Shown piece by piece: positions 1 to 9,864 of a DNA stretch of 21,451 bases (positions within the stretch are counted from its first letter, which is position 1; every line of letters starts with the position of its first letter). The DNA is from Nitrospirota bacterium. GTDB lineage: Bacteria > Nitrospirota > Thermodesulfovibrionia > Thermodesulfovibrionales > JdFR-88. The stretch covers positions 1 to 21,451 of the forward strand of contig JAJYJB010000045.1 in assembly GCA_021789735.1 (NCBI GenBank), read 5' to 3'. The translations under genes were made by a program, and so were the position numbers. The notes under the pieces are model-generated. The model did no database searches. It saw only the letters and a program-made list of their open reading frames with translations, and had not been told where the DNA came from.

Positions 1-394
1 AGCCCACGAACAGGTTCATATAGGCAAAAAACCGGCTGTATCCCTCGCTGTCCTCCATGAACTGGGCCGAATACAGGTGTATGAAAAAGCCGACCACCGT
101 CACCACGAGCACCATTACCAGCGCAAGCGCATCGAGGTACAAGCGGATGTCAGGCCTGAAAGCGCCGATGCTTATCCAGGTCCAGAGATCCTGCGTGTAC
201 ACCCTCGATGCCGGCTTTTGAGCGGAAGAAAGTATGAAATCCGCGGCGATCAGCAGCGAAATCAGGGCGGAAAGCCCGGCGGAGCAGATGCCCACGGCCG
301 CCGCCAGGGGCCTGCGCATGCGCCCTCCAAAAAGCGAAAGGACCAAAAACCCCGCGAAAGGCAAGGCCGGTATGAGCCATAAAAGTTGAAGCAT
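1..394 (-). CDS. nuoL: NADH-quinone oxidoreductase subunit L, N-terminal part (cut by window edge)
   Basis: The reading frame opens at the ATG at 392-394 and stays open to base 1, giving 131 codons of a protein that normally has about 600-650 residues. The translation starts MLQLLWLIPALPFAGFLVL, a hydrophobic N-terminal helix. It continues through a second helix to LYLDALALVMVLVVTVVGFF and then YSRFFAYMNLFVG, the usual N-terminal pattern of the antiporter-like proton-pumping subunit NuoL. The start lies 7 bases beyond the nuoK stop (402-404), with a GGAG directly before the ATG and an AGGGGA further back inside nuoK. In complex I this membrane subunit sits at the distal end of the arm and forms a proton channel. 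Its position after nuoK fits the standard nuo gene order, so nuoM and nuoN are expected to the left. The partial state is caused by the window edge and is not a sign of degradation. Confidence 0.93.
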   Translation of the reverse strand, partial: MLQLLWLIPALPFAGFLVLSLFGGRMRRPLAAAVGICSAGLSALISLLIAADFILSSAQKPASRVYTQDLWTWISIGAFRPDIRLYLDALALVMVLVVTVVGFFIHLYSAQFMEDSEGYSRFFAYMNLFVG

Positions 395-401
395 CTCCGC
401 G

Positions 402-740
402 CTATCCCCTCATCCTGTTTGCGGCATCCGTGTCCAGTGTCCGGAAACGCCGGTTAAAAAGCAGCACAAGAGCAAGGCCCACCGAAACCTCCGCGGCGGC
501 CATGGCCAGAATAAATATTAACATGACCTGTCCGTCGGGCTGCCCCCACCTGCTGCCCGCGACGACGAAGGCCAGCCCCGATGCATTGAGCATTATCTCA
601 ACCGACATGAGGATGAATATCAGGTTCCTGCGGACCAGCACGCCTACAAGCCCGATTATGAAAAGCAGCCAGGCCAGAATCAGCCCATGGTACAGGGGGA
701 CCTGCTGCAAAGCGGCCTGGTGCGCGGGCAAGGGTGTCAC
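402..740 (-). CDS. nuoK: NADH-quinone oxidoreductase subunit K
   Basis: This is a small three-helix membrane subunit of complex I, 112 residues from the chosen start (family about 100). The core reads [20 protein letters not shown], then the signature [15 protein letters not shown], then [20 protein letters not shown]. The two glutamates in these helices are the conserved proton-channel residues of NuoK. I chose the GTG at 738-740. It overlaps the nuoJ stop as GTGA and has AGGAGG 10 bases upstream. The open frame extends further upstream, but that part runs through nuoJ in another frame and is not NuoK-like. The four-base overlap suggests translational coupling to nuoJ. Confidence 0.94.
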   Translation of the reverse strand: MTPLPAHQAALQQVPLYHGLILAWLLFIIGLVGVLVRRNLIFILMSVEIMLNASGLAFVVAGSRWGQPDGQVMLIFILAMAAAEVSVGLALVLLFNRRFRTLDTDAANRMRG

Positions 741-1267
741 TGCGGCCTGTCCTCCTCTTTGCCCTGTCCTTTTTTTGCGGGCCTGCCCAGGTGATACGCC
801 CCTATGAGCCCCGCGAGAAGGAGCATTGAGGCTAGCTCCACCCCGACAAGATACGGCCCGAAAAGCGTGATGCCCACCTGCTTGGGACCGACTGGCGCCA
901 GACCGCCAAAATAGCCCCTGGCCGGCCCCTGGACCATCATATAGACCAGGTCCCCAAGGAGCACGGCCCCAAGCACCGAGGGGCCGGTCCACATCCCGCC
1001 GGTCTGCCAGTGTCTCTCCTCGTCCGCGGACTGGGAGCCCAGGTTCAGCATCATTATCACGAAGACGAAAAGGACCATTATGGCCCCGGCATATATGATG
1101 ACCTCGAGCGCCGCCACATAAGGGGCCCCGATGTCAAAAAAAATGACCGCCACCGAAAGCAGCGATAGTATGAGATACATGAGGGCGTGCACCACGTTTT
1201 TCTGCACGATCACCATCGCGGTCGAAACCGCGGCCACTGCCGCGGATATGTAAAATACGCTGGCCAT
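737..1267 (-). CDS. nuoJ: NADH-quinone oxidoreductase subunit J
   Basis: This is a membrane subunit of complex I with 176 residues, normal for the family. It starts [20 protein letters not shown] and contains the conserved stretch [20 protein letters not shown], which corresponds to the transmembrane helix that changes conformation during coupling. A fourth and fifth helix follow, and the C-terminus is charged ([12 protein letters not shown]). The ATG at 1265-1267 shares one base with the nuoI stop (TAATG), so the longer upstream extension of the frame is rejected. The gene is followed by nuoK with a four-base overlap. Confidence 0.95.
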   Translation of the reverse strand: MASVFYISAAVAAVSTAMVIVQKNVVHALMYLILSLLSVAVIFFDIGAPYVAALEVIIYAGAIMVLFVFVIMMLNLGSQSADEERHWQTGGMWTGPSVLGAVLLGDLVYMMVQGPARGYFGGLAPVGPKQVGITLFGPYLVGVELASMLLLAGLIGAYHLGRPAKKGQGKEEDRPQ

Positions 1268-1815
1268 TATGGCATCAGCCCCTTTACGTCCACGGGAGGG
1301 CGCTCGTTTTCGCCTTCGCCCTTCTCCCTGCCCTTTATGGAAAGCCCCGCCACCTTGTAGAAGTTGTATCCGGGGTATTTGCCGGTCCCGCTTATGAGCA
1401 GGTCCTCTTTCTCGTACACCAGGTTTTGCCTCCTGTATTCGCTCATCTCGAAATCCGTGGTCAGCTGTATCGCATACGTCGGGCACGCCTCCTCGCAGTA
1501 CCCGCAGAATATGCACCTTGAGAAGTTTATCCGGAAGAACTCCGGGTACCGCCTGCCGTGCTCGTCCCCGGCGGCCTGCAGGGAGATGCAGTCAACCGGG
1601 CAGGCTACAGCGCACAGATAGCACGCCACGCAGCGCTCGCCGCCATCGGGGTCCCTGGAGAGTATTATCCGGCCGCGCCACCTTGGCGGTATGTGGGGCT
1701 TTTCCTCGGGATAAAGCACCGTGACCTTGCGCTTGAACAGGTGCAAGAACACGACCCACAGCGCCCTTAGTATGCTCAGCGGACCTGAAAAAATTTTCCT
1801 TTCAGCGGGTGGCAA
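1267..1815 (-). CDS. nuoI: NADH-quinone oxidoreductase subunit I, 2x[4Fe-4S] ferredoxin-like
   Basis: NuoI carries clusters N6a and N6b, which pass electrons from NuoG towards NuoB in the peripheral arm. The 182-residue protein has two complete ferredoxin motifs: C62, C65, C68 and C72 in [12 protein letters not shown], and C101, C104, C107 and C111 in [12 protein letters not shown]. An N-terminal segment ([17 protein letters not shown]) fits the amphipathic membrane-contact helix. The start is a TTG at 1813-1815. It is supported by a GGGAGG eight bases upstream and lies inside the last codons of nuoH, giving a 14-base overlap. No in-frame ATG or GTG is a better fit. The C-terminal tail (about residues 155-182) is glutamate-, glycine- and lysine-rich. 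Confidence 0.95.
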   Translation of the reverse strand: MPPAERKIFSGPLSILRALWVVFLHLFKRKVTVLYPEEKPHIPPRWRGRIILSRDPDGGERCVACYLCAVACPVDCISLQAAGDEHGRRYPEFFRINFSRCIFCGYCEEACPTYAIQLTTDFEMSEYRRQNLVYEKEDLLISGTGKYPGYNFYKVAGLSIKGREKGEGENERPPVDVKGLMP

Positions 1816-2755
1816 GTATTATCCCTCCCGTCACAACTATGTTTAAAAGGGAAAGCGGAAGCATGAGCTTCCAGCCTGTCCTGATGAGCTGGTCGTACCT
1901 GGGACGGGGCAGGGCCGCCCTTAAAAGGATAAAAAAACCTATGAAGAAAAAGGTCTTTATGAAAAACCATGCCACCGGCGGAAGCAGGGGGCCGGACCAT
2001 CCTCCCATAAAAAGGGTCGTTATGAGCATGGATATAAGCGTTATGCCAAGGTATTCCCCCACGAAAAAAAGTCCGAACTTCATCCCCGAATACTCCGAAT
2101 GGAAACCGGCGACAAGCTCGCTTTCGGCCTCCGGCAGGTCGAAAGGCAGCCGGTGGGTTTCCGCCACCCCGGCGATAAAGAAGACGACAAAGCCAAGGAA
2201 CTGTGGCACTATGAACCAGAGCCCCCTTTGCGCCTCCACTATCGCGCGAAGGTCGAATGAGCCGGCCATCATCACTACTCCCATGATCGAAAGTCCCATG
2301 AATACCTCGTAGCTTATCATCTGGGCCGAGGCCCTGAGCGCCCCGATAAGGGAATATTTGTTGCCGGAGGCCCACCCGCCCAGGGCCACGCTATAGACCC
2401 CCAGCGAGGACATAGCGAGGAAATAAAGCACCCCGATGTTCAGGTCCGCCACGACTATGCCCGGAGCGAACGGCACCACCGCGAACACCAGGAGCACCGT
2501 TATCACTATGATGGCGGGGGCCAGCGTGAACACGGGCTTGTCGGCAAAGGGAGGCACCCAGTCCTCCTTGGCCAGTATCTTTATAACGTCGGCAAGGGGC
2601 TGAAGCATCCCCATGGGGCCTACCCGGTTTGGACCGTACCTGTCCTGCCACAGGCCAAGGAGCCTCCTTTCCACCCATATAAGCCCCGCCGCGATGCTCA
2701 TCATCACGCCAAGCACCCCAAAGACTATGATCAGGCGCATCACAACAGCGTTCAT
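1802..2755 (-). CDS. nuoH: NADH-quinone oxidoreductase subunit H
   Basis: NuoH forms much of the quinone chamber where the membrane and peripheral arms meet. The 317-residue protein has the usual helices and loops: [20 protein letters not shown] near residue 27, the conserved [15 protein letters not shown] loop, and [20 protein letters not shown] followed by [18 protein letters not shown]. Those acidic loops are the family signature. The ATG at 2753-2755 comes two bases after the nuoG stop. The end overlaps nuoI by 14 bases. Length and motifs are those of an intact NuoH. Confidence 0.97.
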   Translation of the reverse strand: MNAVVMRLIIVFGVLGVMMSIAAGLIWVERRLLGLWQDRYGPNRVGPMGMLQPLADVIKILAKEDWVPPFADKPVFTLAPAIIVITVLLVFAVVPFAPGIVVADLNIGVLYFLAMSSLGVYSVALGGWASGNKYSLIGALRASAQMISYEVFMGLSIMGVVMMAGSFDLRAIVEAQRGLWFIVPQFLGFVVFFIAGVAETHRLPFDLPEAESELVAGFHSEYSGMKFGLFFVGEYLGITLISMLITTLFMGGWSGPLLPPVAWFFIKTFFFIGFFILLRAALPRPRYDQLIRTGWKLMLPLSLLNIVVTGGIILATR

Positions 2756-2757
2756 AT

Positions 2758-5511
2758 CTATTTCACCGCCGTGATCTTTCCCCGGGCGGGAAGCACGACC
2801 CCGTGCAGCCCCGGAAGCCCGAACGGCAGCCCCGCAACCCCTCGGGGCATGGATGCATCCAGCTTGACCGGAAGACGAAAAGACGCAAAGGAGCCAAAAA
2901 ACTCTATCCTCGCTTCCGCCCCATCTGGCAGCGACCCCAGTTCCGCGTCGGATGCGTTCAGGGCGATGTACGGGGACGGCATTAGCTCCGCTATGCCAGG
3001 GGACATGGCGCTCAGCTTCTCTGAGCCAAACACGTGATGCAGCGGCACCACTAAAAATTCATCCCCTTTTGGCGCAAAAGGGCCAGGCATGTCCGTGAAG
3101 TAGGGCGTCTCCTTTGCCTGCGCCGGCCCTATCAGGCGGACCCCGGAATCACCGCCCCTTAAAGCGCCGCCTACATGGTCCTGGAACTTATTGACGCTCT
3201 GGACGGAGTTCCACCCCGGCGACCAGAAACGGACGGTAAGCGGCGCGGGGGGCTGGCCGTCGTACCCCTCCATGGAAAACGACAATGGCGAGTCGGGGTC
3301 TTCCGGAGGTTTTGGCTCATGGACATCCAGGGCCGCCCCGATCGCGGTGCGGCCGCTGTAGCGGTGCGGCTGGCGCGGCACCTTCATCCCTTCTATCCGG
3401 TAGTCCGCCGGCTGGCCCGCCTGGGCAGCTCCTGCCAATGCGGGAAATTCACGCCCCATTGCCGAAAGCACCGCATCAAGCGAAAAAAGCGCCTCGGAGC
3501 CAGGCCTGCCAAGCTCCATAAGCAGATCCCTTAGCCATCTCCAGCTCTCAGCCGCCCTTTCCCCGGTTACGCTGAAGACCTTGTAAAATCTCTGGGCCCG
3601 CCCCTCGGAGCTCACAAAAGTGCCGCTGCCCTCGGCAAATGGCGCCGCTGGCAGGACAACCCTTGACCCGGCCCCGACGTTGGCCTGCAGCCTGTCTATT
3701 GTATGCGAGGGAAGAGTGTCCAGCACAATGACCTGCCTGGCGCGAAGCAAGGACTCGGCCTCCGGCAGGTCAAGCCGGTCGAACAGGTCGTTTTCAAGGA
3801 CCACGACCGTGTCCGCCCTGCCTTCTTCCACCGCCCTGACCGCGCCGTTTATATCGTGCCCGCCGATAAGGGCCAGGCCAAGGCTGTTGCACTCCGGAGC
3901 GACAAAGGACAAGGCCACATTCTTGTTGCCCTCCCAAAGCGCCCATGCGATGTTGGCCGCGGCCTGCAGGACCGCGCTGCTTCCCGCCCCCGCACCCGAG
4001 ACCACAAGCGGCCTTTTTGCCTCTTTGAGCGCTTTGGCGGCGCGCTCCGCAAAAGCGGGCGCGTCCGCCTCAAAAGGGCCGCCGATGCCGGGAGCATTGG
4101 GGCTCAGGATTTGGGCGACCCTGAAACCCAGACGCGCGATATCGTCCGGAGCGGCATGAAAAACCCCGGACGCTATGCTGTCCAGCCTTCCCCCGGTCAC
4201 GGAGGCGATAAAGAGAGGGCCCTTTTCTTCCTGAATGGCCTCTCTTATGGCGTAATCGTTCCACAGAGGGACCTTCAGCTCGCGCGCCACCGTTTCCATC
4301 GGCCCTTGCCGCACCGCCTGCCTCAGGGCAAGCCCAAGCATAGGGGCGGTATTCGGGACGTCCTCGCCAAGGACGAACACGGCGTCGGCGTTTGCGGCCT
4401 CTCTTAGCGAAGGCGTGCGGACGGGGCCATCTGAAAGTATGGACAGCATCTGCCGCACAAGGCCGGCCCCGGGCCCTGAAAAACCAGAGTAAAAATTCTC
4501 CGGGCCCACGAGCTTTTGCAGCAGGTAGTTTGCCTCGAGCGGGGCCCTTGGCGAGCCTATGCCTATTATCCCCTTTGCGCCCCCGATGACCGCCTTCAGG
4601 CAGGACATCACTTCGCCTTCTTTCAATGTCTTTCTGGTGTCTGTCCCTTCCCCGGACAGCAGATACGGCTCACGGATGCGCATGGGGCTGTTTACGAACT
4701 CAAAACCGTAGCGCCCCCTGTCGCAAATGAAATATCCGTTCACCTCGCCGTTGTAACGGTTCCTTATCCGCCTCAAGGTGCCGTACCGCTCCCCCGGTAT
4801 TGTGTTGCAACCAAGGGAGCAGTGCACGCATATGGAAGGGGCTGTCTGCAGGTCCCACTTCCTCGTGTATTGTTTCTTGAACACCCTGTCCGTGAAAACG
4901 CCGGTGGGGCAGACCTCCACCAGGTTGCCGCTGAACTCGCTTTCAAGGACGCCGTCCTCATGCCTTCCGAAATACACGCTGTCGTGCGCCGCAAAGACGC
5001 CAAAATCCCTGCCCCCGGCGTAGTCGTTGTAAAAACGCACGCACCTGTAGCACTGGATGCAGCGGTTCATCTCATGGTTCACGAACGGGCCAAGGTACTG
5101 GTTCTTGTGCGTGCGCTTTTTGAAGCGGGTCCTGCGGTAGTCGTGCCCCGTCATCACCGTCATGTCCTGCAAGTGGCACTCGCCGCCCTCGTCGCACACC
5201 GGGCAGTCGTGGGGGTGGTTGAGCATCAGCCATTCGATCACGCGGGCCCTGAACTCCACCGCCTCCGGGTCTTTTACGGATATCCTGGTGCCTTCCGCGG
5301 CCGGGGTCATGCACGCCATGACGATCCTGCCTTTTTTGTCATTTTCGTCCTCGAACTGCTTCACCGCGCACTGCCGGCAGGCCCCCACGGAGTGCATCGC
5401 GGGATGCCAGCAGAAATACGGAAGGTCCATGCCAAGGGAAAGGCAGACGTCCAGCATGTTCTTCCGCCCGTCCACCTGATAGCTTTTCCCATCTATATAG
5501 ACGGTTACCAT
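2758..5511 (-). CDS. nuoG: NADH-quinone oxidoreductase subunit G with N7 cluster site
   Basis: NuoG is the large Fe-S subunit of the peripheral arm; this one has 917 residues from the chosen start (E. coli about 908). Domains in order: a [2Fe-2S] ferredoxin domain with C34, C45, C48 and C67; the H/Cys cluster with H99, C103, C106 and C112; a [4Fe-4S] site with C151, C154, C157 and C201; then C228, C231, C235 and C263, which fit CxxCxxxCx27C of cluster N7. A molybdopterin-oxidoreductase-like fold and a C-terminal cap follow. I placed the start at the ATG at 5509-5511 because family similarity begins at [21 protein letters not shown] lies only three bases before it. Upstream in-frame starts exist at 5559 (ATG) and 5598 (GTG, overlapping nuoF), but they would add a lysine/glutamate-rich tail encoded by an A-rich spacer. 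Confidence 0.95.
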   Translation of the reverse strand: MVTVYIDGKSYQVDGRKNMLDVCLSLGMDLPYFCWHPAMHSVGACRQCAVKQFEDENDKKGRIVMACMTPAAEGTRISVKDPEAVEFRARVIEWLMLNHPHDCPVCDEGGECHLQDMTVMTGHDYRRTRFKKRTHKNQYLGPFVNHEMNRCIQCYRCVRFYNDYAGGRDFGVFAAHDSVYFGRHEDGVLESEFSGNLVEVCPTGVFTDRVFKKQYTRKWDLQTAPSICVHCSLGCNTIPGERYGTLRRIRNRYNGEVNGYFICDRGRYGFEFVNSPMRIREPYLLSGEGTDTRKTLKEGEVMSCLKAVIGGAKGIIGIGSPRAPLEANYLLQKLVGPENFYSGFSGPGAGLVRQMLSILSDGPVRTPSLREAANADAVFVLGEDVPNTAPMLGLALRQAVRQGPMETVARELKVPLWNDYAIREAIQEEKGPLFIASVTGGRLDSIASGVFHAAPDDIARLGFRVAQILSPNAPGIGGPFEADAPAFAERAAKALKEAKRPLVVSGAGAGSSAVLQAAANIAWALWEGNKNVALSFVAPECNSLGLALIGGHDINGAVRAVEEGRADTVVVLENDLFDRLDLPEAESLLRARQVIVLDTLPSHTIDRLQANVGAGSRVVLPAAPFAEGSGTFVSSEGRAQRFYKVFSVTGERAAESWRWLRDLLMELGRPGSEALFSLDAVLSAMGREFPALAGAAQAGQPADYRIEGMKVPRQPHRYSGRTAIGAALDVHEPKPPEDPDSPLSFSMEGYDGQPPAPLTVRFWSPGWNSVQSVNKFQDHVGGALRGGDSGVRLIGPAQAKETPYFTDMPGPFAPKGDEFLVVPLHHVFGSEKLSAMSPGIAELMPSPYIALNASDAELGSLPDGAEARIEFFGSFASFRLPVKLDASMPRGVAGLPFGLPGLHGVVLPARGKITAVK

Positions 5512-5542
5512 CTGCTCCCGTTCTTTCTTCCCTTTATTTTCC

Positions 5543-5555
5543 GGTTTTTGTTTTT
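5543..5555 (-). repeat. A-rich 13-mer AAAAACAAAAACC, copy 1 (nuoF-nuoG spacer)
   Basis: On the minus strand this 13-mer lies 32 bases upstream of the chosen nuoG start. It is identical to copies at 9148-9160 and 10430-10442. With copy 3 it shares 15 bases (5542-5556). Confidence 0.6.
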
Positions 5556-5582
5556 CCATCTGACGGGGTTTTGTTTTCTTTC

Positions 5583-6881
5583 CTAACCCTGCCCCCACGG
5601 GCAGCGCTTCTCCCTTATATGGCGCTCAAAATCCTCCCTGAAATACTTGACCCCTGAACCAAGGGGCTCGGCCGCCCCCGGCGCAAGCGCGCAGAAGGTA
5701 TGCCCCGGCGCAAGCAGCCGGGCCTGCTCCAGAAGGAGGTCAATGTCCTCCATTTCGCCCCGCCCCTCTTCTATGGCGTTTAACATATGCACCACCCAGG
5801 GAAGCCCCTCGCGGCAAGGCGTGCACCACCCGCAGGACTCCCTTGCAAAAAAGCTCTGAAGGCTCAACTGCATGCCAACCGGGCAGGTCCTGTCATCCAT
5901 GATGACCATGGTGCCCGTGCCCATGCGGCTGCCGGCGGCCTGCAGGGAATCGAAGTCCATGGGCAAGTCCAGATGCTCATCGAGAAGAAACTCGGTGGAG
6001 GCCCCGCCCGGTATGAGCCCGCGGAGCCTGTACCCATCCAGCATCCCGCCCGCATGGACTTCGAGTATCTCCCTTATCGTAGTGCCCATCGGCAGCTCCC
6101 AGGCCCCGGGCCTCTTCACCCTGCCGCTTGCGCCGTACAGCTTCGTCCCCCCGTCCTTGCTCAGGGAGAGGCCTTTGAACCATTCCGCCCCGTTCCTGAT
6201 TATATGGGGCACGTTGCACAGGGTCTCCACGTTGTTCACTACGGTCGGCCTTCCCATGAAACCGCTCATCTGCGGATACGGGGGCTTTACGCGCGGTATT
6301 GCCCTTTTGCCCTCAAGGGAATTGAGAAGTCCCGTCTCCTCGCCGCACATATACCGGCCGGCGCTCAGGTGCAGGTGCATCCGCAGGCTGAAGTCTGAGC
6401 CAAAAATGTTTTCCCCGAGGCAATTTTTTTCATAGGCCTGGGCAAGCGCCTTCGCAAGCGCCCTGGCCGCCCCTGCATACTCCCCCCGTAAAAATATGTA
6501 GGCGCGCTCCGCTCCCACTGCGTATGCGGCAAGCGCCATCCCTTCGATGAGCATGTGAGGGCTGTTTTCCATAAGCATCCTGTCCTTGAAGGTGCCGGGC
6601 TCCATTTCATCGGCGTTGGCCACAACATACCTGGGGACAGACGAAAAAAAACCCGCCGCCTCGGGGACAAAGCTCCACTTCTGCCCGGTCGGGAAACCTG
6701 CCCCGCCCCGCCCCCTCAGGTTCGAAGCCTTCACCTCTTCCTGCACCTCTTTTGGACCCATGGATTTCAGCGCCTTCCTCAGGGCCTCGTAGCCGCCGGT
6801 TTTTGCGTACTCATCGAGCTCCAGCGGCTGCCCGTCCGCCCGGAAATTTCCCGTAAGAGGCTTTTGCAGATTTTTGTCCAT
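5583..6881 (-). CDS. nuoF: NADH-quinone oxidoreductase subunit F, FMN and NADH binding
   Basis: NuoF oxidises NADH through FMN and passes electrons to cluster N3. The 432-residue protein shows the glycine-rich FMN/NADH site GRGGAGFPTGQKW (residues 57-69), NADEMEPGTFKDR (89-101), and MCGEETGLLNSLEGKR. The N3 ligands are C350, C353 and C356 in ESCGWCTPCREG, with C397 after HTF. I chose the ATG at 6879-6881. It follows the nuoE stop by one base and gives the normal family N-terminus. The longer frame start at 6938 would lie inside nuoE. The gene sits between nuoE and nuoG as expected for a soluble NADH dehydrogenase module. The presence of E, F and G means this complex I is the NADH-using form and not the 11-subunit form that lacks them. 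Confidence 0.97.
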   Translation of the reverse strand: MDKNLQKPLTGNFRADGQPLELDEYAKTGGYEALRKALKSMGPKEVQEEVKASNLRGRGGAGFPTGQKWSFVPEAAGFFSSVPRYVVANADEMEPGTFKDRMLMENSPHMLIEGMALAAYAVGAERAYIFLRGEYAGAARALAKALAQAYEKNCLGENIFGSDFSLRMHLHLSAGRYMCGEETGLLNSLEGKRAIPRVKPPYPQMSGFMGRPTVVNNVETLCNVPHIIRNGAEWFKGLSLSKDGGTKLYGASGRVKRPGAWELPMGTTIREILEVHAGGMLDGYRLRGLIPGGASTEFLLDEHLDLPMDFDSLQAAGSRMGTGTMVIMDDRTCPVGMQLSLQSFFARESCGWCTPCREGLPWVVHMLNAIEEGRGEMEDIDLLLEQARLLAPGHTFCALAPGAAEPLGSGVKYFREDFERHIREKRCPWGQG

Positions 6882-6882
6882 G

Positions 6883-7350
6883 CTATTTGTATCTCTCAAG
6901 AATTTCGTCCACCTTTTCGGGCGGCTCCAGGCCGCCATGCACGTCCTCGTCTATCATCACCGCGGGGGCTTTTTCACACACCCCGAGGCAGGCCGCGGGA
7001 AGCAGCGTGAACCTGCCGTCGGCGGTCGTTTGCCCCGGCTTTATCTGAAGACGATGGGAAAGGTGCCTCAGGAGCTCCCTGTAACCCACCACATAGCAGC
7101 TTACGCTGTCGCATATGAAGATAACATGCCTTCCGACAGGCCTTCTGAAGATGGATGAGTAGAATGTGGCCACATTATCGAGCTCATCGGGGGTCATTTT
7201 CAGATAAAGGGCGATGTCCTTAAGGCATTCGTCAGATATCCAGCCCCGGAGCTTCTGCACAGCCTTCAGGGCGCCGATGCATCCGGCCTTTCTGTTCTCA
7301 TAATGCGCCAGTTCCTTCTCTACCTCGGCCAGTTCCCGTTCGTCAAGCAT
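6883..7350 (-). CDS. nuoE: NADH-quinone oxidoreductase subunit E, thioredoxin-like [2Fe-2S]
   Basis: NuoE holds cluster N1a next to the FMN of NuoF. The 155-residue protein has an N-terminal helical bundle and a thioredoxin-like domain with C80, C85, C121 and C125 (CDSVSC and CLGVC), the four ligands of the family. The conserved MTPDELDNVATFYSSIFRRP segment is present. The ATG at 7348-7350 is chosen because similarity begins there. The longer frame to 7530 runs antiparallel to no gene but overlaps nuoCD coding sequence in another frame. The nearest Shine-Dalgarno-like sequence, GGGGAG at 7369-7374, is 18 bases upstream, separated by a run containing TTTTTAAAAAA. This spacing is unusually long. 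Confidence 0.95.
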   Translation of the reverse strand: MLDERELAEVEKELAHYENRKAGCIGALKAVQKLRGWISDECLKDIALYLKMTPDELDNVATFYSSIFRRPVGRHVIFICDSVSCYVVGYRELLRHLSHRLQIKPGQTTADGRFTLLPAACLGVCEKAPAVMIDEDVHGGLEPPEKVDEILERYK

Positions 7351-7378
7351 TTTTTTAAAAACCCGTTTCTCCCCTTTG

Positions 7379-9127
7379 TTACCTGTCAATATCCGCCAGT
7401 ATGAAATCGATGCTTCCCAGTATCGCGATAAGGTCCGGGATGTTAAGCCCCTTAACAAGCAGGGGCAGCGTCTGCATATGCGGGAAAGACGGCGTGCGGA
7501 TCCGGGTCCGGTAGGAAACCGTGCTGCCATCGCTCACAAGGTAATAGCTGTTGTTGCCCTTCGCCCCCTCCACGCCAACTGCCGCCTCTCCGGCGGGTAT
7601 GACAGGCCCCCAGGAGACCCCCAGGAAATGGTCTATAAGGGTCTCTATGTCCTGCATGGTGCGGGGCTTGAGGGGCGGGGCGGCGAGCGGGTGCCTTGAT
7701 TTGTGGTCTCCCGCTGGCATGTTCTTAAGGCACTGCTCCACTATCCTCATGCTCTGGCGGATCTCCTCCACGCGCACGACCGCCCGGCCGTAGCAATCCC
7801 CCTCGCGGGCCGTTGGTATATCGAAGTCGAACCAGTCGTACCCTCCGTATGGGCGCTTTTTCCTCCAGTCCCACTCAAAGCCGCAGGCCCTCAGGTTGGG
7901 GCCGGTGACGCCCCAGTCCATTGCCTCGGAAAGTGTATACGCCCCGACCCCTTTCGTGCGGGCCTTGAACAGGCTGTTTTTCATGATTATGCTGTCATAT
8001 TCGGCAAGCCTCGAAGGAAGCCAGTCCAGGAAGCTGCGGACGAGGCCGTCCCACCCCTTTGGCAGGTCCTGCGCGACACCGCCTATCCTGAACCAGGCGG
8101 GGTGCATGCGCCCCCCGCAGATAGCCTCTACTATCTCGAACATACGCTCCCGGTCGTAAAAGGTATAAAACACAGGCGACAGGGCGCCCAGGTCCTGCGC
8201 GAACGTGCCGTACCACACCAGGTGGCTCTCTATCCTGAAAAGCTCCGACAACATTATCCTTATCACCTTCACCCTGTCGGGCACCTCGATGCCCGCCAGC
8301 TTCTCCACTGCAAGAACATAAGGCAGATTGTTGAGCACTCCCGCCAGGTAGTCTATTCTGTCCGTGTAGGGGATGTACGTATGCCAGGACTGGCGCTCTC
8401 CCATCTTCTCGGCCCCCCTGTGGTGAAAGCCTATGTCAATGACCGAATCCACGATCTCCTCCCCGTCCAGCGCCAGGATGATGCGCAGAAGCCCGTGCGT
8501 GCCCGGGTGATGGGGGCCAAGGTTCAAAAACATGTAGTCCGTGTCTTCTCCACGGGGCGCCAGACCCCAGTCCTCTGGGTGGAACCTCATGGCCTCCTGC
8601 TCCTCCATGCTCTTTTCCTCAGGAAGCCGGAAGGACCCCATCTCCGTGGCCCTGGCCGGATGGTCCTTCCTTAGCGGATGTCCTTTCCATGTGGGGGGCA
8701 TCAGTATGCGCCTTAAATGGGGGTGGCCCTCAAAACCAACCCCGAACATGTCCCAGACCTCCCTTTCATACCAGTTTGCCGCGGGCCACAGGCCAGTGAC
8801 GCTCCTTGCCTGCTCACCCTCCTTAAGGCCCGTCTTTATCCGCACGTCCTCGTTGCTGTCGTATGAAAGGAGGTGATATACCACCGTGAAGTCGCTTTCC
8901 GGCTGGCCTTCCCTGTGCCTGCGCACCCGCTCATCGATGGCTGTCAGGTCGTAGAGCGTACTGAAACGTCTTCCGCTGACCGTCTTCAGATAGTCAAGCA
9001 CCTCATGGGCCATGCCTTTTTCCACCCATGCGGTGGGTACACCGTCTTTCGTCTGCTGGGCGGTTACGGCCCCGGCGCCGAACCTCTCCTTCAGTTCGTC
9101 TATGACCGAGCCATTGGCGGCGCTCAT
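7379..9127 (-). CDS. nuoCD: NADH-quinone oxidoreductase subunit C/D fusion
   Basis: This is a fused NuoC and NuoD of 582 residues, the arrangement known from E. coli and some other lineages. Residues 1 to about 180 are the 30-kDa (NuoC) part, with the signature [12 protein letters not shown] (121-132) and [14 protein letters not shown]. The 49-kDa (NuoD) part begins near residue 195 and carries [15 protein letters not shown] (201-215), the [10 protein letters not shown] loop that lines the quinone site, and ends [13 protein letters not shown], the normal NuoD terminus. No stop or frameshift separates the two parts. The ATG at 9125-9127 has only a distant GAGG 14 bases upstream. It is preceded by an 88-base A-rich spacer after nuoB. 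Confidence 0.97.
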   Translation of the reverse strand: MSAANGSVIDELKERFGAGAVTAQQTKDGVPTAWVEKGMAHEVLDYLKTVSGRRFSTLYDLTAIDERVRRHREGQPESDFTVVYHLLSYDSNEDVRIKTGLKEGEQARSVTGLWPAANWYEREVWDMFGVGFEGHPHLRRILMPPTWKGHPLRKDHPARATEMGSFRLPEEKSMEEQEAMRFHPEDWGLAPRGEDTDYMFLNLGPHHPGTHGLLRIILALDGEEIVDSVIDIGFHHRGAEKMGERQSWHTYIPYTDRIDYLAGVLNNLPYVLAVEKLAGIEVPDRVKVIRIMLSELFRIESHLVWYGTFAQDLGALSPVFYTFYDRERMFEIVEAICGGRMHPAWFRIGGVAQDLPKGWDGLVRSFLDWLPSRLAEYDSIIMKNSLFKARTKGVGAYTLSEAMDWGVTGPNLRACGFEWDWRKKRPYGGYDWFDFDIPTAREGDCYGRAVVRVEEIRQSMRIVEQCLKNMPAGDHKSRHPLAAPPLKPRTMQDIETLIDHFLGVSWGPVIPAGEAAVGVEGAKGNNSYYLVSDGSTVSYRTRIRTPSFPHMQTLPLLVKGLNIPDLIAILGSIDFILADIDR

Positions 9128-9147
9128 TTCAGACTGATGACCTCACG

Positions 9148-9160
9148 GGTTTTTGTTTTT
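9148..9160 (-). repeat. A-rich 13-mer AAAAACAAAAACC, copy 2 (nuoB-nuoCD spacer)
   Basis: This copy is about 20 bases upstream of the nuoCD start, inside an 88-base spacer (9128-9215) that is almost free of G in its middle and repeats ACAGAAA and AACAAAAA units. Confidence 0.6.
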
Positions 9161-9215
9161 GTTCCTCTTTTTGTTTTTTATTTCTGTTTTTTAAAATTTT
9201 CTGTTTGCCTGTTCT

Positions 9216-9851
9216 TTAAACGTGGTCGGGCGAAGGGAGCTCGGTGGCCTGTCTTCTTTTTTCCCTCTTAAGGTCACGCATGGAAGGCAGGGGGGGCCTT
9301 GTGACGCCCTGGGGGCCTACAACCCAGCTGAGCGGGCGCTTCTCGCTGCCAACCATGTCCCTTAGAAGCAAAAGCCCCTCCATGAACGCCTCAGGCCGGG
9401 GCGGGCAGCCCGGCACGTAAACATCGACCGGGAGAAATTTATCCACCCCCTGCACGACGCTGTATATGTCATACATGCCTCCCGAATTGGCGCAGGAGCC
9501 CATTGATATGACCCAGCGCGGCATCATCATCTGCTCGTAAAGACGCTTCACCACCGGCGCTATCTTTATGAACACGGTGCCCGCGACCACCATCAGGTCC
9601 GCTTCCCTCGGGGTGCCGCGGACGACCTCCGCGCCGAAGCGGGCGATATCATACTTGGGCGTGATGCTGGTTGCCATCTCCACAAAGCAGCAGGAGAGGC
9701 CGAAGTTGAACGGCCAAATGGAATTTTTTCTGCCCCAGGCCAGCAGCCCTTCCAGTGTGGTCAGGGCCACTGTCCTGCTTACCGCTTCTTCCACAGTGCC
9801 GTCGCCGTCCTTAAGCCCCGGATGGCTTGGCCTGGTCAGGGACCACCTCAT
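9216..9851 (-). CDS. nuoB: NADH-quinone oxidoreductase subunit B, cluster N2
   Basis: NuoB carries the terminal cluster N2 that reduces quinone. The 211-residue protein has the tandem cysteines C54 and C55 in [10 protein letters not shown]120 in [13 protein letters not shown] and C149 in [10 protein letters not shown], which together form the N2 site. The C-terminal tail beyond residue 175 ([14 protein letters not shown]) is basic and variable. The ATG at 9849-9851 lies 13 bases after the nuoA stop. Two GAGG sequences occur in the short gap, one directly before the ATG and one 12 bases back. Confidence 0.97.
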   Translation of the reverse strand: MRWSLTRPSHPGLKDGDGTVEEAVSRTVALTTLEGLLAWGRKNSIWPFNFGLSCCFVEMATSITPKYDIARFGAEVVRGTPREADLMVVAGTVFIKIAPVVKRLYEQMMMPRWVISMGSCANSGGMYDIYSVVQGVDKFLPVDVYVPGCPPRPEAFMEGLLLLRDMVGSEKRPLSWVVGPQGVTRPPLPSMRDLKREKRRQATELPSPDHV

Positions 9852-9864
9852 GCCTCAGGCGCCC

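Noticed and set aside
1268..1516. N-terminal extension of nuoJ
   Set aside because: It would overlap nuoI Fe-S coding sequence in another frame; the ATG at 1267 forms a normal TAATG junction with nuoI.
4516..5586. A 356-codon plus-strand open frame opposite nuoG
   Set aside because: It lies wholly antisense to conserved NuoG domains, and its product is a low-complexity mix of A, V, H and R typical of shadow frames in G+C-rich coding DNA.
5512..5598. N-terminal extension of NuoG to the ATG at 5559 or GTG at 5598
   Set aside because: The extra residues are lysine/glutamate-rich, encoded by an A-rich spacer, and precede the conserved NuoG N-terminus. Not excluded, but less likely.
7348..7360. 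Possible programmed frameshift at the TTTTTAAAAAAA run before nuoE
   Set aside because: The run is upstream of the start codon in a short intergenic gap, so no frame is being changed.
7703..8674. A 323-codon plus-strand open frame opposite nuoCD
   Set aside because: It is fully antisense to conserved NuoC/NuoD sequence and has no recognisable domain.
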